A stretch of 64,000 bases of DNA from Streptomyces polyasparticus. Its GTDB lineage: Bacteria > Actinomycetota > Actinomycetes > Streptomycetales > Streptomycetaceae. The stretch covers positions 186,001 through 250,000 of the forward strand of contig NZ_JACTVJ010000002.1 in assembly GCF_014493765.1 (NCBI RefSeq), in the 5' to 3' direction. Below, piece by piece: positions 19,276 to 28,776 of this stretch; position 1 is the stretch's first letter, and each line of letters opens with the position of its first letter. Below the pieces are notes generated by a model. It did no database searches and was not told the origin of the DNA. It was given only the letters and a program-made list of their open reading frames with translations. Both the position numbers and the translations under genes were made by a program.

Positions 19276-21402
19276 TTGTCCTCGTCGACGTCCTCTGAGT
19301 CCGCGCCCTCTGCGTCCGCGCCGTCCGGGTCCGCGCCCTCGGACCTATCCCGCAGACGCCTGCTCGCCCTCGGCGGGGGCGCGTTGGGCGCGGCCGCCGC
19401 GGGTTCCCTGCTGCCGCCCTCGCTCGCCCGGGCCCTGGCGCACGAGCCGCCGTCCGGCGGTCTCAAGGCCGTCAAGCATGTGGTGATCCTGATGCAGGAG
19501 AACCGGTCCTTCGACCACTACTTCGGCTCCCTGCGCGGTGTCCGCGGCTTCGGGGACCGCAACGCCGTCCAACTGCCCACCGGCAAGAGCGTGTTCGAGC
19601 AGCCCTCGTTGCTGCGCACCGTGCTGCCCTTCCCCGTACGGGACGCGGCCGCGGCGCAGCAGAAGGATCTGCAGTACATCGGCGATCTGAACCACGACTG
19701 GACGGGCGGCGGCAAGGCCTGGCGCGACGGCTGGATGGACAACTGGATCAGCGCCAAGTCCGCCGCCACGATGGCGTACTACACGCGCGAGGACATCCCG
19801 CTGCACTACGAGCTCGCGGACACCTTCACGGTCTGCGACGCCTACCACTCGTCGATCCACACCTCGACCAGCCCCAACCGCAACCACCTGTGGAGCGGGA
19901 AGACCGGATACGAGGCGAACGGCAACCGGGCGGTGGGCAACGGTGCGTACGCCGAGGGCACGCACCCCGGTTACGGCTGGACCACGTACCCGGAGCGCCT
20001 GGAGCAGGCCGGCCGCAGCTGGAAGACGTACACGGAGTGGGAGAACTTCACCGACAACCAGATCGAGTTCTTCGCCACCTTCAAGGCGATCGCGCGCAAG
20101 GTCCTCGCGGGGACCGGGTTCACGTACATGGAGGCGTTCTACGCCAAGGTGCGGGACACGGCGGACGAGGCCGAGCGTGCCCGGCTGCTCAGCACGTTGG
20201 AAGAGGGTGTCAAGACCCTGACGGAGAGCGAGCGTTCGCTGTTCGAGCGCGCGCTGCGCAGGGTGCCCACCGGAAAGCTCGCCGAGACGTTCGCGCACGA
20301 TGTGGCCGCCGGTGAGCTGCCCGAGGTGTCCTACCTCGTGCCCTCCGCGATCGACTCCGAGCACCCCGGCACCTCCTCGCCCATCCACAGCGCGACCCTC
20401 GTCTACAAGGTGCTCGACGCGCTGGCCTCCCACCCCGAGGTGTGGCGGCACACCGTCGTCTTCATCAACTACGACGAGAACGACGGCTTCTTCGACCACG
20501 TACCGCCGCCGGTGCCGCCCGCCGGCGACCCCGAGGAGTACTGGCAGGGCCTGCCGACCGGGCTCGGGATCCGGGTGCCGATGCTGGTGATCTCGCCGTG
20601 GTCGGTGGGCGGCTACGTCTCCTCCGAGGTCTTCGACCACACCTCGGTGATCCGTTTCCTGGAGAAGTGGACGGGGATCGAGGAGCCCAACATCGGGACC
20701 TGGCGGCGCCGCGTCACGGGCGATCTCACGGGCGCGTTCGACTTCAAGCGCGGCCGCCGCCAGCCGGAGGTCGAGCAGCCGGGTGCGATCCCGCCGTTCA
20801 CCGGGCGCTGGCGGCCCGAGCCGCCGGCCGACCAGAAGATGCCCGAGCAGGAGCCGGGCCGCCGCCCGGCCCGCGCGCTGCCGTACCAGCCGGACGCGTA
20901 CGGCTCCGTACGCGGCGGGGTCTTCCGGCTCCGGCTCACGAACAGCGGGCGCTCCAGCGTGCCGCTCGCCCTTTATCCGTACGCGGGGGAGTTCGCCGCG
21001 CCGCAGCACACCGACGTCGAGGACCGGGCGCTGTGGGAGGTGCCGCTGGCCGGGGACCGGTATGCGTTCACGGTCACCGGGCCCAACGGCTTCCGCCGTG
21101 AGTTCGCGGGGCGGGCGGCGGGTGGTGCGGGTGTGACCACGGAGGTGGACTCGCGCGGGCTGCGCCTCACGCTGCGCAACAGCGGGGACGCGCCGCTGAC
21201 CTTCACCGTGCGCCCGCTCGCGTACGGCGAGCAGCGCCCGCGCGAGATCACCGTACGGCCGGGACGCAGCCGCACCTTCGAGCACCGGGCGGGCGACGCG
21301 CACGGCTGGTACGACCTGGAGATCACGGCTGCGGGCGACGAGGGCTTCCGGCGCCGTCTGATGGGACACGTGGAGAACGGGCGCGCGAGCGTCTCCGGCT
21401 GA
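19276..21402 (+). CDS. Tat-exported phospholipase C (phosphocholine-specific type)
   Basis: A 708-residue secreted phosphoesterase. A Ser-rich n-region leads to the twin-arginine signal SRRRLLALGGGALGAAAAG. The acid-phosphatase/PLC catalytic domain begins KHVVILMQENRSFDHYFG and contains SPNRNHLWSG, YLVPS, and YDENDGFFDHV. The last 170 residues form two beta-rich C-terminal modules (VFRLRLTNSGRSSVPLALYP). It should cleave phosphatidylcholine-type lipids outside the cell; substrate preference is inferred from the family. The start is TTG 19276, supported by a perfect AGGAGG at 19261-19266. Confidence 0.88.
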   Translation: MSSSTSSESAPSASAPSGSAPSDLSRRRLLALGGGALGAAAAGSLLPPSLARALAHEPPSGGLKAVKHVVILMQENRSFDHYFGSLRGVRGFGDRNAVQLPTGKSVFEQPSLLRTVLPFPVRDAAAAQQKDLQYIGDLNHDWTGGGKAWRDGWMDNWISAKSAATMAYYTREDIPLHYELADTFTVCDAYHSSIHTSTSPNRNHLWSGKTGYEANGNRAVGNGAYAEGTHPGYGWTTYPERLEQAGRSWKTYTEWENFTDNQIEFFATFKAIARKVLAGTGFTYMEAFYAKVRDTADEAERARLLSTLEEGVKTLTESERSLFERALRRVPTGKLAETFAHDVAAGELPEVSYLVPSAIDSEHPGTSSPIHSATLVYKVLDALASHPEVWRHTVVFINYDENDGFFDHVPPPVPPAGDPEEYWQGLPTGLGIRVPMLVISPWSVGGYVSSEVFDHTSVIRFLEKWTGIEEPNIGTWRRRVTGDLTGAFDFKRGRRQPEVEQPGAIPPFTGRWRPEPPADQKMPEQEPGRRPARALPYQPDAYGSVRGGVFRLRLTNSGRSSVPLALYPYAGEFAAPQHTDVEDRALWEVPLAGDRYAFTVTGPNGFRREFAGRAAGGAGVTTEVDSRGLRLTLRNSGDAPLTFTVRPLAYGEQRPREITVRPGRSRTFEHRAGDAHGWYDLEITAAGDEGFRRRLMGHVENGRASVSG

Positions 21403-21523
21403 CCCCGGATTCCGCTCCTCGGTCCTGAGCCGACCCCGCTCTCCGCACCTTGGTCCCGGGCCGTCGTGGCCTGTTTCCCGTGGCGCCCGGGACCAGTCCC
21501 GCGGCGCCCGGGACCAACGGCGC

Positions 21524-21539
21524 GAGCCCCGAGGGGCTC
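21524..21539 (+). terminator. hairpin terminator after the phospholipase gene
   Basis: GAGCCCC and GGGGCTC form a 7-bp stem around GA. The region before it has two copies of GGCGCCCGGGACCA. Confidence 0.45.
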
Positions 21540-21683
21540 CTGTGACGATGGCCACGAAACGGACAATGGATCTTTTTCGGGTGCAAGAGTGAGCGCATCA
21601 AGGGCCCGCTGGGCCCCGGCAGGGCACGAGTTCCGCATGGGCTGTTCCCGTACGCAGATCACCAAGCACCAGGGAGCAGCTCC

Positions 21684-23897
21684 GTGGCAGCACTCGCACG
21701 GTGGTGCATCACGCACCGACTGGCCGCCGTACTGCTCTGGCTCGCCACCCTGGTGGGCGTCGGCGCCGCGGCCGCCGTGGCGGGCACGGCCTACTCCAAC
21801 GACTACGAGGTCCCCGGCACCGAGTCCGGCCGCGCCGCCGCCCTGCTCGAAGAGGGCTTCGCGCATCTCGGCGGCGACACCGACACCATCGTCTGGCACA
21901 CGACCGGCTCCACCGTGAACGCGGCGGACGTCCAGCAGACGATGACCAAGACCCTCGACAAGGTCGCCGAACTTCCCGGCATCTCCTCGGTCGTCAGCCC
22001 GTACCACGCCGCGGGCGCCGGGCAGATCAGCAAGGACGCGCACACCGCGTACGCCGTCGTCACCTTCGACCACGCCGCGGCCGACGTCGACAAGGGCGAG
22101 GCGCAGGAGCTGGTCCGTACCGCCAAGGCGGCCGCCGCCGACGGACTCCAGGTCGAACTCGGCGGCTCCGCGATCGGCCTCACCGAGGCGAAGGGCGGGC
22201 ACACCGCCGAGATCGTCGGCGTGGTCGTCGCGGCCGTGGTGCTCTTCCTCGCCTTCGGCTCGCTCGCCGCCTCCCTCCTTCCGATCGCGACCGCCCTGGT
22301 CAGCGTCGGCACCGCGTACGCGGGGATCGTGCTGCTCGGCCATGTGATGACGGTCGCCGACTTCGCGCCGATGCTGGGCATGCTGGTCGGGCTCGGCGTA
22401 GGCATCGATTACGCCCTGTTCATCGTGACCCGCCACCGCCGCGGCCTGAAGCGCGGACTGCCCGTGGACGAGGCCGCCCGCACGGCCGTCGCCACCACCG
22501 GGCGTGCGGTCGTCTTCGCCGGCGCGACCGTCTGCATAGCCCTGCTCGGCATGCTGATCCTGCGCCTCGACTTCCTCAACGGTGTCGCGATCGCGGCCTC
22601 CCTGACCGTGGTGCTCACGGTCGCGGCCTCGGTGACGCTGCTGCCCGCGCTCCTGTCGTACATCGGCACCCGCGCCCTGAGCCGGCGTGAGCGGGTCCGG
22701 CTCGCCGAGCACGGACCCGCGCCCGAACTGCCCACCGGATTCGCGGCCCGCTGGTCGGCCTTCGTCGAGAAGCGGCCCAAGCTGCTCGGCGCCCTCGCGC
22801 TCGTGCTCATGGCCGCGCTCGCGCTGCCCACGCTCTCGCTCCGCCTCGGCACCTCCGACCAGGGCAACAACCCCCAGTCCTCGACGACCCGGCAGGCGTA
22901 CGACCTCCTTGCCGACGGGTTCGGTCCCGGCGTGAACGGCCCGCTGACGATCGTCGCCGACGTACACGGCGCCGAGGACAAACTGGCGCTCGACCACCTT
23001 GCCGAGACACTGCACGGCACCAAGAACGTGGCGGCCGTCTCGCCGGTGACGTACGACGAAACCGGCTCCATCGGGCTGCTGACGGTCTCCCCGGACTCCG
23101 CGCCGCAGTCCGCCGCCACCAGCGCGCTCGTCGACGAGCTGCGCACGAAAATCCTGCCGAAGGCGGAGCAGGGCACCTCGCTCGACGTGTACGTGGGCGG
23201 CATCACCGCCAGTTACGACGACTTCGCCGAGGTCATCGTCGACAAGCTGCCCCTGTTCGTGGGCGTGGTCATCGGCCTCGGGTGCGTCCTGCTGCTGCTC
23301 GCGTTCCGCTCGATCGGGATACCGCTCAAGGCCGCCGCCATGAACGTGGCCGCCGTGGCCTCGGCCTTCGGTGTCGTGGTCGCGATCTTCCAGTGGGGCT
23401 GGGGGAGCGAGCTGATGGGGCTCGGGCGCGCGGGCCCGATCGAGCCCTTCCTGCCGGTCATCATGGTCTCGGTGCTCTTCGGGCTCTCCATGGACTACCA
23501 GGTCTTCCTGGTCAGCCGGATGTACGAGGAGTGGCTGGAGACCGGCGACAACCGGCGTGCGGTCCGCGTGGGCCTCGCGGAGACCAGCCGGGTGATCAAC
23601 TCGGCCGCGGTGATCATGATTTCGGTGTTCCTGGCGTTCGTGCTCAGCGGGGACCGGGTGATCGCGATGTTCGGCATCGCGCTGGCCGCGGCGGTCGCCC
23701 TGGACGCGTTCGTGCTGCGCACGCTGCTCGTGCCCGCGCTGATGCACCTGCTGGGCGGTGCGAACTGGTGGCTGCCGAAGTGGCTGGACCGGATCCTGCC
23801 GCGGATCAGCATCGAGCCGCCGGAGTGCCGCGGTGTGGTGGTGCCCGGACAGCGGGCGGCCGGCGTCTCCGAGGTGGAGCTGAGCGGGGAGCGTTAA
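21684..23897 (+). CDS. MMPL/RND-family transporter
   Basis: A 737-residue inner-membrane protein with the usual layout of two halves. In each half one helix is followed by an extracytoplasmic domain and then five helices. The first helix is ALARWCITHRLAAVLLWLAT. Conserved signatures are GMLVGLGVGIDYALFIVTRHR in half one and VLFGLSMDYQVFLVSRMYEEW in half two, with the proton-relay aspartates in both. Members export lipids or drug-like compounds. There is no linked biosynthetic cluster, so the substrate is unknown. GTG 21684 follows GGGAG. Confidence 0.92.
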   Translation: MAALARWCITHRLAAVLLWLATLVGVGAAAAVAGTAYSNDYEVPGTESGRAAALLEEGFAHLGGDTDTIVWHTTGSTVNAADVQQTMTKTLDKVAELPGISSVVSPYHAAGAGQISKDAHTAYAVVTFDHAAADVDKGEAQELVRTAKAAAADGLQVELGGSAIGLTEAKGGHTAEIVGVVVAAVVLFLAFGSLAASLLPIATALVSVGTAYAGIVLLGHVMTVADFAPMLGMLVGLGVGIDYALFIVTRHRRGLKRGLPVDEAARTAVATTGRAVVFAGATVCIALLGMLILRLDFLNGVAIAASLTVVLTVAASVTLLPALLSYIGTRALSRRERVRLAEHGPAPELPTGFAARWSAFVEKRPKLLGALALVLMAALALPTLSLRLGTSDQGNNPQSSTTRQAYDLLADGFGPGVNGPLTIVADVHGAEDKLALDHLAETLHGTKNVAAVSPVTYDETGSIGLLTVSPDSAPQSAATSALVDELRTKILPKAEQGTSLDVYVGGITASYDDFAEVIVDKLPLFVGVVIGLGCVLLLLAFRSIGIPLKAAAMNVAAVASAFGVVVAIFQWGWGSELMGLGRAGPIEPFLPVIMVSVLFGLSMDYQVFLVSRMYEEWLETGDNRRAVRVGLAETSRVINSAAVIMISVFLAFVLSGDRVIAMFGIALAAAVALDAFVLRTLLVPALMHLLGGANWWLPKWLDRILPRISIEPPECRGVVVPGQRAAGVSEVELSGER

Positions 23898-23932
23898 GGA
23901 AGCTCTCAGACGCGGCACCTAGCGTGCGGTTC

Positions 23933-24550
23933 ATGAGTACTGAGATCGAGAAGCGCGAGACGGACGCCGCGACGAAGGACCAGCAGGACGGGACGCAGGA
24001 CCAGCGGGACGAGGCGGTCGTCGAGGCGGACGCGGAGGAGGGCGTCGAGGCGTCCGCCGAGGCGTCCGTGGCGGCTGACGGCACGGCGGAGGACGCTGCC
24101 GACGACGACGCCGAGCACCTCGACCACCCCGCCGAGCAGGAGACCCCGGCCGCCCCGGGCGTGGGCCAGGGCGCCGCGGCCGTCGTCTCCGCGGGGCTCG
24201 GCATCGTCGCGCTCACCGGCAGCTGGGTCGGCACCATCGCCTCCGCGCGCGCCTCCCTGGTCGGCCAGCTGGAGACCTCCAGCACCGCCAGTGTCGCCAA
24301 GCAGGTCGAGGCCGTGTACGGGAACGCCTGGCACGCCACCGCCCTGGTGGGCGGCGCCTTCGCGCTGCTCGCCCTGCTGGTCGGCGCGTTCGTGCTCGCC
24401 CGGCCCGCGTTCGGTGCGCCGGGCCGGGTCGTCCAGGCACCGTGGGTCAAGTCCGTCGCCTGGGCCGGTGTGGCGCTCGGCGTCATCGGGCTGCTCCTCG
24501 CCGTGGCCAAGTACCTGGACCTCTTCATGGGGCTGCCTTCCACCTCGTAA
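23933..24550 (+). CDS. membrane protein with acidic N-terminal region
   Basis: A 205-residue protein of unknown function. Residues 1-85 are highly acidic and alanine-rich, probably disordered. Three or four hydrophobic helices follow (GAAAVVSAGLGIVALTG, ALVGGAFALLALLVGAFVLA, VAWAGVALGVIGLLLAVAKY). ATG 23933 lies 36 bp after the MMPL transporter stop, so it may be cotranscribed and could be an accessory membrane protein; that link is inference. A strong terminator follows. Confidence 0.75.
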   Translation: MSTEIEKRETDAATKDQQDGTQDQRDEAVVEADAEEGVEASAEASVAADGTAEDAADDDAEHLDHPAEQETPAAPGVGQGAAAVVSAGLGIVALTGSWVGTIASARASLVGQLETSSTASVAKQVEAVYGNAWHATALVGGAFALLALLVGAFVLARPAFGAPGRVVQAPWVKSVAWAGVALGVIGLLLAVAKYLDLFMGLPSTS

Positions 24551-24588
24551 CTCGCCTGAGGCCGCCGCATACTGCCCCCTAAGGCCCT

Positions 24589-24626
24589 CTGAGCCCCCTG
24601 AATCCCCACGGATCCAGGGGGCTCAG
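24589..24626 (+). terminator. strong hairpin terminator
   Basis: A perfect 12-bp stem, CTGAGCCCCCTG (24589-24600) with CAGGGGGCTCAG (24615-24626), 40 bases downstream of the membrane protein gene. Confidence 0.75.
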
Positions 24627-24744
24627 GCCCGTCTAAGGCGTCTGAGGCCGAGGCCTAAGGCATCCGGGACCTGGAGATGCGGCGTTCTCCCGATGTGGCG
24701 GACCCCCCTGGGACGAGAGAGTTGAGACATCGCAGAGAGCGAGA

Positions 24745-24788
24745 GGCCGGAAACGAAAACCGGCCGCCGAGAGGCCGGGAAACCGGCC
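24745..24788 (+). promoter_or_regulatory. paired hairpins in the leader of the 58-residue gene
   Basis: Two GGCCGG/CCGGCC stem-loops stand side by side, at 24745-24765 (9-base loop) and 24773-24788. The second has a GAAA loop, a stable GNRA tetraloop. They end 22 bases before the ATG at 24811, with the ribosome site AAGGGGA between. They may set mRNA stability or translation of the small gene and the regulator behind it. Inferred from sequence complementarity. Confidence 0.5.
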
Positions 24789-24810
24789 ACTGACTCCCAA
24801 GGGGAACACC

Positions 24811-24987
24811 ATGTTCGAGTACGAGATGCAGCAGCTGCGCCAGGCCGACCTCCTCCGCGAGGCCGCTCAGGGTCGCAAGGCCTCCGAGGCCCGCAAGGCC
24901 CGCCGCTCGGGCCGTCATGCACACCAGGATGGCGAGGGGCGGGTGAGCCACGCGGCCCGCAGGTTCCGGTTCGCACGCGCCGCCTGA
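24811..24987 (+). CDS. 58-residue basic protein upstream of the LAL regulator
   Basis: Starts MFEYEMQQLRQADLLREAA and continues with a very basic stretch (GRKASEARKARRSGRHA), ending RRFRFARAA. It has a good ribosome site (AAGGGGA) and third-position GC bias. Short proteins of this type, with an EYE-QLR-A-L-R N-terminus, are familiar from streptomycetes but have no known role. The stop is 18 bases before the regulator start, so the two are almost certainly cotranscribed. Confidence 0.7.
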   Translation: MFEYEMQQLRQADLLREAAQGRKASEARKARRSGRHAHQDGEGRVSHAARRFRFARAA

Positions 24988-25005
24988 GCGGCGGGGAGTA
25001 CGCGG

Positions 25006-28000
25006 ATGAGCACGACAGCAGACACCGGCCCCGCGGCCGGCCCGGAGCACGGGCCCGACCGCGGGGCTTCTGCGTGGGAACGTGAGAACGCGGTATCACC
25101 GCAGGTGACAGGGGTCATGCCCATGGAGGGTCCCGCGCTGTCGGACCTGCGTGCGATGCTCGGCGCTGTGGAGACCAGGTCCGTCAGCCCCGTGTTCGTA
25201 GGCCGCGCAGGGGAATTGACCGTATTGAAGGAAGCGCTCGCCCGCGCCACCGCCGGCGAGCCACAGGCATTGCTGCTCGCCGGCGAGGCGGGCGTGGGCA
25301 AGACCAGGCTCCTGGAGGAGTTCTGTGCCGGCGCGGTGAAGGAACACGCCGTCGTGGCGCTGGGCGGATGCGTCGAAATCGGCGCGGAGGGACTCCCGTT
25401 CGCCCCGTTCTCCGCCGCTTTGCGCTCCCTGCTCCGCCAGCTCCCCGACGAGCTGGCCGCCGCCGCGGCCGGCCAGGAGGAACAACTCGCGCGGCTGCTC
25501 CCCGAGTTGTCGGCACCGGGCCGCGGCACTCCGCTCCGTGCCCAGGAGGGCGAGGAGGAGAGTATGGCGCGCCTCTTCGAGCTCACCGTGCGCCTCCTGG
25601 AACGGGTGGCCGCCGAGCGGCCCGTCGTGCTCGTCCTCGAAGACCTCCACTGGGCGGATGCCTCCACCCGCCATCTCCTCACCTATCTCTTCCGTACGCT
25701 GCGCAGCGGCCGCCTGGTCGTCATCGCCTCGTACCGCTCCGACGACATCCACCGCCGCCACCCGCTGCGCCCGCTGCTCGCCGAACTCGACCGGCTGCGC
25801 ACCCTGCGGCGCATCGAGCTCTCCCGCTTCACCCGCGGCGAGGTGCGCCGGCAGCTCGCCGGGATTCTCGCGGCCACGCCCGAAGAGGCCCTGGTGGATC
25901 GGGTGTTCGAGCGCTCCGACGGCAATGCCTTCTTCGTCGAGGAGCTCGCCTGCTCCGGGGACGACTGCGACCACGTCATGCCGGAGACCCTGCGCGACCT
26001 GCTGCTCGTACGGGTGGAGGCGCTGCCCGAGCATGCGCAGCGCGTGGTCCGTGTGGTCGCCGAGGGCGGCTCCACGGTCGAGTACGAGCTGCTCGCCGCC
26101 GTCGCCGGACTCGGCGAGGACGCACTGATCGAGGCCCTGCGCGCGGCCGTCGGCGCCAACATCCTGCTCGCCGCACCCGACGGCGACGGCTACCGCTTCC
26201 GGCACTCGCTCGTACGCGAGGCCATCAGCGACGATCTGCTGCCCGGCGAGCGCTCCCGCCTCAACCGCCGCTATGCGGAGGCCCTCGAGGCCGACCCCAC
26301 CCTGATCCGCGCCGACGAGCACGCCCCGCGCCTGGCCAGCTACTGGTACAGCGCGAAGGACGCGAACAAGGCGCTGCCCGCCACGCTCACGGCGGCGGTC
26401 GCGGCGCGCCGGCGCTATGCCTTCGCGGAGCAACTGCGGCTGCTCGAACGGGCCATGGAGCTCTGGGACCTGGCCGGCGACGAGGTCCGCTCGACGCTGC
26501 GGCCCGTGGACTTCACGGAGGCGTACCCGCCCTGCGGCTGCGACCCCGCGACCAAGCCCCTGCAGTACCTGGACCTGATGGCGGAAGCGGCGGTCGCCGG
26601 CCGCTTCTGCGGCGAACGCGAGCGCGCGCTGAAGATCACCAAGCGCGCCCTGCGGCTCCTGGACGAGGACTCCGATCCGCTGCGCCAGGCCTGGTTCTGG
26701 AACCAGAAGGGCTGGCTGATGTCCTCCCTGGGACGCGGCGACGGCCGGGCGGAGATCACCCGCGCCGAGGAGCTGCTTCGGGGGCACGAACCGTCGGCGG
26801 TGCACGCCGAGATCCTCACCCACCACGCGAGCTGGGGCGCGCTGCATTCCCCCGGCCCGGAGGCGTTGCTCGCGGCCGAACGGGCCGTGGAGTACGCCCG
26901 GATGGTCGGTGCCGAGGACATCGAGGCCAATGCCCAGCTCACCCTCGCCGGACTGCTCGTGGAGTCCGGCGACATCGAGAAGGGCATCGCCCGCATGCTG
27001 ACCGTCCGCGACCGGATCGCCGGCGGCCACCTCACCAGGGATCTCGCCCGGGTGCATGTCAACCTGCCGCACGCGCTCGAGAGCGTCGGACGCTCGGCCG
27101 AGGCCATCGCGTACGCCCGCGAGGGCATCGCGTTCTGCCGGCGCTACGGTCTGTCCGACGGCGAGGGCTGGGTCTGGGCCAACCTCGCGGAATCACTGGT
27201 CAGTTACGGGCTGTGGGACGAGGCGGTGGACGCCGTCGCCCAGGTCGGCTGCACCACCACCGGCGCCAAGCCGAGGGTGGGGGCCAGCGAACGGCTGTCC
27301 CGGCTCGCGCTGTACCGCGGCGAGTGGGATGCCGCTGCCGCCCATCTCGCCGAGGCCCGCAGGCTGTACGGCAGCCATGCCCCGCAGCCGCAGTACGCCC
27401 TCCCGATCGCCCGCCTCTCGCTGGGGGTGGCGGCGGGGGAGGGCCGGATCGCGGATCTGCGCGCCGAGTTGGCGCAGATCCTGGAGCAGGGGCTCGCCCC
27501 CGGCACCCAGCGCTATGCCTGGCCGCTGCTCCTGGTGGGGGCGACGGCGGAGGCGGACGCCCGCGGTCTGCCCGCCGCCGAGCCCGGCCGGGCCAAGGCG
27601 ATCGACATCATCCGCCGCGCCGCGAAGACCGTGGCCACGCCCGTGCCGGTGTGGCAGGGGTACGAGCGGTGGGTCCGTGCGGAGCTGCTGCGGGCCGAGG
27701 ACCGGGCGACCCCCGAGGACTGGGCCGAGGTGGCCGAGCTTTTCGAGGCCTGTGAGCGCCCGTTCGGTCTGGCCCGCGTCCGCTACCGCCATGCGGAGTC
27801 GCTGCTGTCCGCCGGAGGCGACGAAGAGACCCGTGCCCGCGCCGCCGACCTGCTCCTTGCGGCCCGCAAGGTGGCGGAACCGCTGTCCGCGAAGCCCCTC
27901 CTCGAGGACATCTCGCTGCTCGCCCAGCGCGCCCGTCTCGCCCTGGAGGGCCATGCGACCGTCCCGGTCCCGGATCGGGCCGCGGACGATCCCTTGGAGA

Positions 28001-28200
28001 CCTTCGGCCTCACCAGCCGTGAACGTGACGTGCTCGCTCTGGTGGCCCAGGGCCACACCAACCGTCAGATAGCCGAGTCCCTGTTCATCTCACCGAAGAC
28101 GGCCAGCGTCCACGTCTCCAACATCCTGGCCAAGCTGGGCGTCGCCGGCCGCGGGGAGGCGGCGGCGCTCGCGCACCGGCTGCGGTTGTTCGCGGGCTGA
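25006..28200 (+). CDS. LuxR-family ATP-binding regulator (LAL family)
   Basis: A 1064-residue transcriptional activator. The AAA ATPase module starts around residue 65 (FVGRAGELTVLKEAL). It has Walker A GEAGVGKT at 93-100 and Walker B VVLVLEDLHWAD at about 208-218. A long TPR-like helical middle follows. The C-terminal LuxR HTH covers residues 1003-1064 (LTSRERDVLALVAQGHTNRQ, SVHVSNILAKLGV). LAL proteins sense ligands such as maltotriose or act in antibiotic clusters; here no target cluster is adjacent. ATG 25006 follows GGGGAG at 24992-24997. Confidence 0.92.
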   Translation: MSTTADTGPAAGPEHGPDRGASAWERENAVSPQVTGVMPMEGPALSDLRAMLGAVETRSVSPVFVGRAGELTVLKEALARATAGEPQALLLAGEAGVGKTRLLEEFCAGAVKEHAVVALGGCVEIGAEGLPFAPFSAALRSLLRQLPDELAAAAAGQEEQLARLLPELSAPGRGTPLRAQEGEEESMARLFELTVRLLERVAAERPVVLVLEDLHWADASTRHLLTYLFRTLRSGRLVVIASYRSDDIHRRHPLRPLLAELDRLRTLRRIELSRFTRGEVRRQLAGILAATPEEALVDRVFERSDGNAFFVEELACSGDDCDHVMPETLRDLLLVRVEALPEHAQRVVRVVAEGGSTVEYELLAAVAGLGEDALIEALRAAVGANILLAAPDGDGYRFRHSLVREAISDDLLPGERSRLNRRYAEALEADPTLIRADEHAPRLASYWYSAKDANKALPATLTAAVAARRRYAFAEQLRLLERAMELWDLAGDEVRSTLRPVDFTEAYPPCGCDPATKPLQYLDLMAEAAVAGRFCGERERALKITKRALRLLDEDSDPLRQAWFWNQKGWLMSSLGRGDGRAEITRAEELLRGHEPSAVHAEILTHHASWGALHSPGPEALLAAERAVEYARMVGAEDIEANAQLTLAGLLVESGDIEKGIARMLTVRDRIAGGHLTRDLARVHVNLPHALESVGRSAEAIAYAREGIAFCRRYGLSDGEGWVWANLAESLVSYGLWDEAVDAVAQVGCTTTGAKPRVGASERLSRLALYRGEWDAAAAHLAEARRLYGSHAPQPQYALPIARLSLGVAAGEGRIADLRAELAQILEQGLAPGTQRYAWPLLLVGATAEADARGLPAAEPGRAKAIDIIRRAAKTVATPVPVWQGYERWVRAELLRAEDRATPEDWAEVAELFEACERPFGLARVRYRHAESLLSAGGDEETRARAADLLLAARKVAEPLSAKPLLEDISLLAQRARLALEGHATVPVPDRAADDPLETFGLTSRERDVLALVAQGHTNRQIAESLFISPKTASVHVSNILAKLGVAGRGEAAALAHRLRLFAG

Positions 28201-28207
28201 GGCGGGG

Positions 28208-28267
28208 CGGAGGGCTGGGGCCGGGGTTGCCGGAGGGCTGGGGCCGGGGTTGCCGGAAGGCTGAGGC
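28208..28267. repeat. 23-bp tandem repeat, 2.6 copies
   Basis: CGGAGGGCTGGGGCCGGGGT plus TGC occurs twice in perfect tandem, followed by a partial third copy, just after the LAL regulator stop. Confidence 0.85.
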
Positions 28268-28284
28268 CGTCGTCTGCGGGCTGA

Positions 28285-28306
28285 GGCCGGGGCGCAGGCC
28301 CCGGCC
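28285..28306. terminator. bidirectional terminator between the LAL and DUF1905 genes
   Basis: GGCCGGGG and CCCCGGCC form an 8-bp perfect stem with a six-base loop between the convergent genes. Confidence 0.6.
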
Positions 28307-28316
28307 CGCCGCGGTC

Positions 28317-28586
28317 TCAGGTCTCCAGCCGCTCCTCCAGACGCACGGTCACGGAGTCCCCTTCCTCCTTCCCGATCGCCTTGCGCACGTCCGCCTTCAC
28401 CGGCAGCTTGTGCGTGCCGTCGCCCATCGCCATGAACGAGCTGCGGAACGGATGACCGTCGATCGTGCCACGCACTTTGACCAGGCCGCGCGTGCCGAAG
28501 AACGTGGCCGACTCGGGCCATACGACATAGGTCCAGCCGCCCTTGGCCGGGCTCTTCTGCAGGGTCGCCTCGAACTGCTTGTCCAT
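28317..28586 (-). CDS. DUF1905 domain protein
   Basis: An 89-residue single-domain protein. It has the DUF1905 pattern [19 protein letters not shown], then [24 protein letters not shown] and [19 protein letters not shown]. The family forms a small beta barrel; many longer homologues carry a C-terminal YdeI/OmpD-associated domain, which is absent here. Biochemical function is unknown. ATG 28586 follows AAAGGCGG. A 17-bp palindrome lies just upstream in the likely promoter. Confidence 0.85.
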   Translation of the reverse strand: MDKQFEATLQKSPAKGGWTYVVWPESATFFGTRGLVKVRGTIDGHPFRSSFMAMGDGTHKLPVKADVRKAIGKEEGDSVTVRLEERLET

Positions 28587-28600
28587 CGTGGAAACCGCCT

Positions 28601-28617
28601 TTCCGGGGATCCCGGAA
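28601..28617. promoter_or_regulatory. 17-bp palindrome upstream of DUF1905
   Basis: TTCCGGG-GAT-CCCGGAA is a perfect inverted repeat 15 bases before the DUF1905 start codon (reading on the minus strand). It could be an operator or a leader hairpin. Confidence 0.4.
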
Positions 28618-28718
28618 TCCAGAAACCTTCACTTCGGATTCGGGCATTTCGCCAAGAATGAGACTTCACCAGGTAGGACGGCTTGAGGCGGCGAAACTCA
28701 TCGCCGACCGTGCTCCCG

Positions 28719-28744
28719 GGAATTTCGGCGGTCCGGAGTTCGTT
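28719..28744 (+). promoter_or_regulatory. sigma-R-type promoter (GGAAT-N18-GTT)
   Basis: GGAAT at 28719-28723 and GTT at 28742-28744 are separated by exactly 18 bases, the published consensus for Streptomyces sigma-R, the thiol-oxidative-stress sigma factor. The preceding base is also G, as preferred. The expected transcription start near 28751 leaves a leader of about 25 bases with GAGGAG before the ATG at 28777. Confidence 0.6.
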
Positions 28745-28776
28745 GGGTGGACACAGGCGAGCCCGAGGAGGGCCAG

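Noticed and set aside
21489-21500. GGGACCAGTCCC as a second DevR box
   Set aside because: The two halves are separated by two bases rather than the four of the consensus, and the site lies after the phospholipase stop rather than in a promoter.
20973-23918. 981-residue minus-strand ORF opposite the phospholipase and MMPL genes
   Set aside because: The translation is low-complexity (Gly, Arg, Asp, His) and it is antisense to two clear genes.
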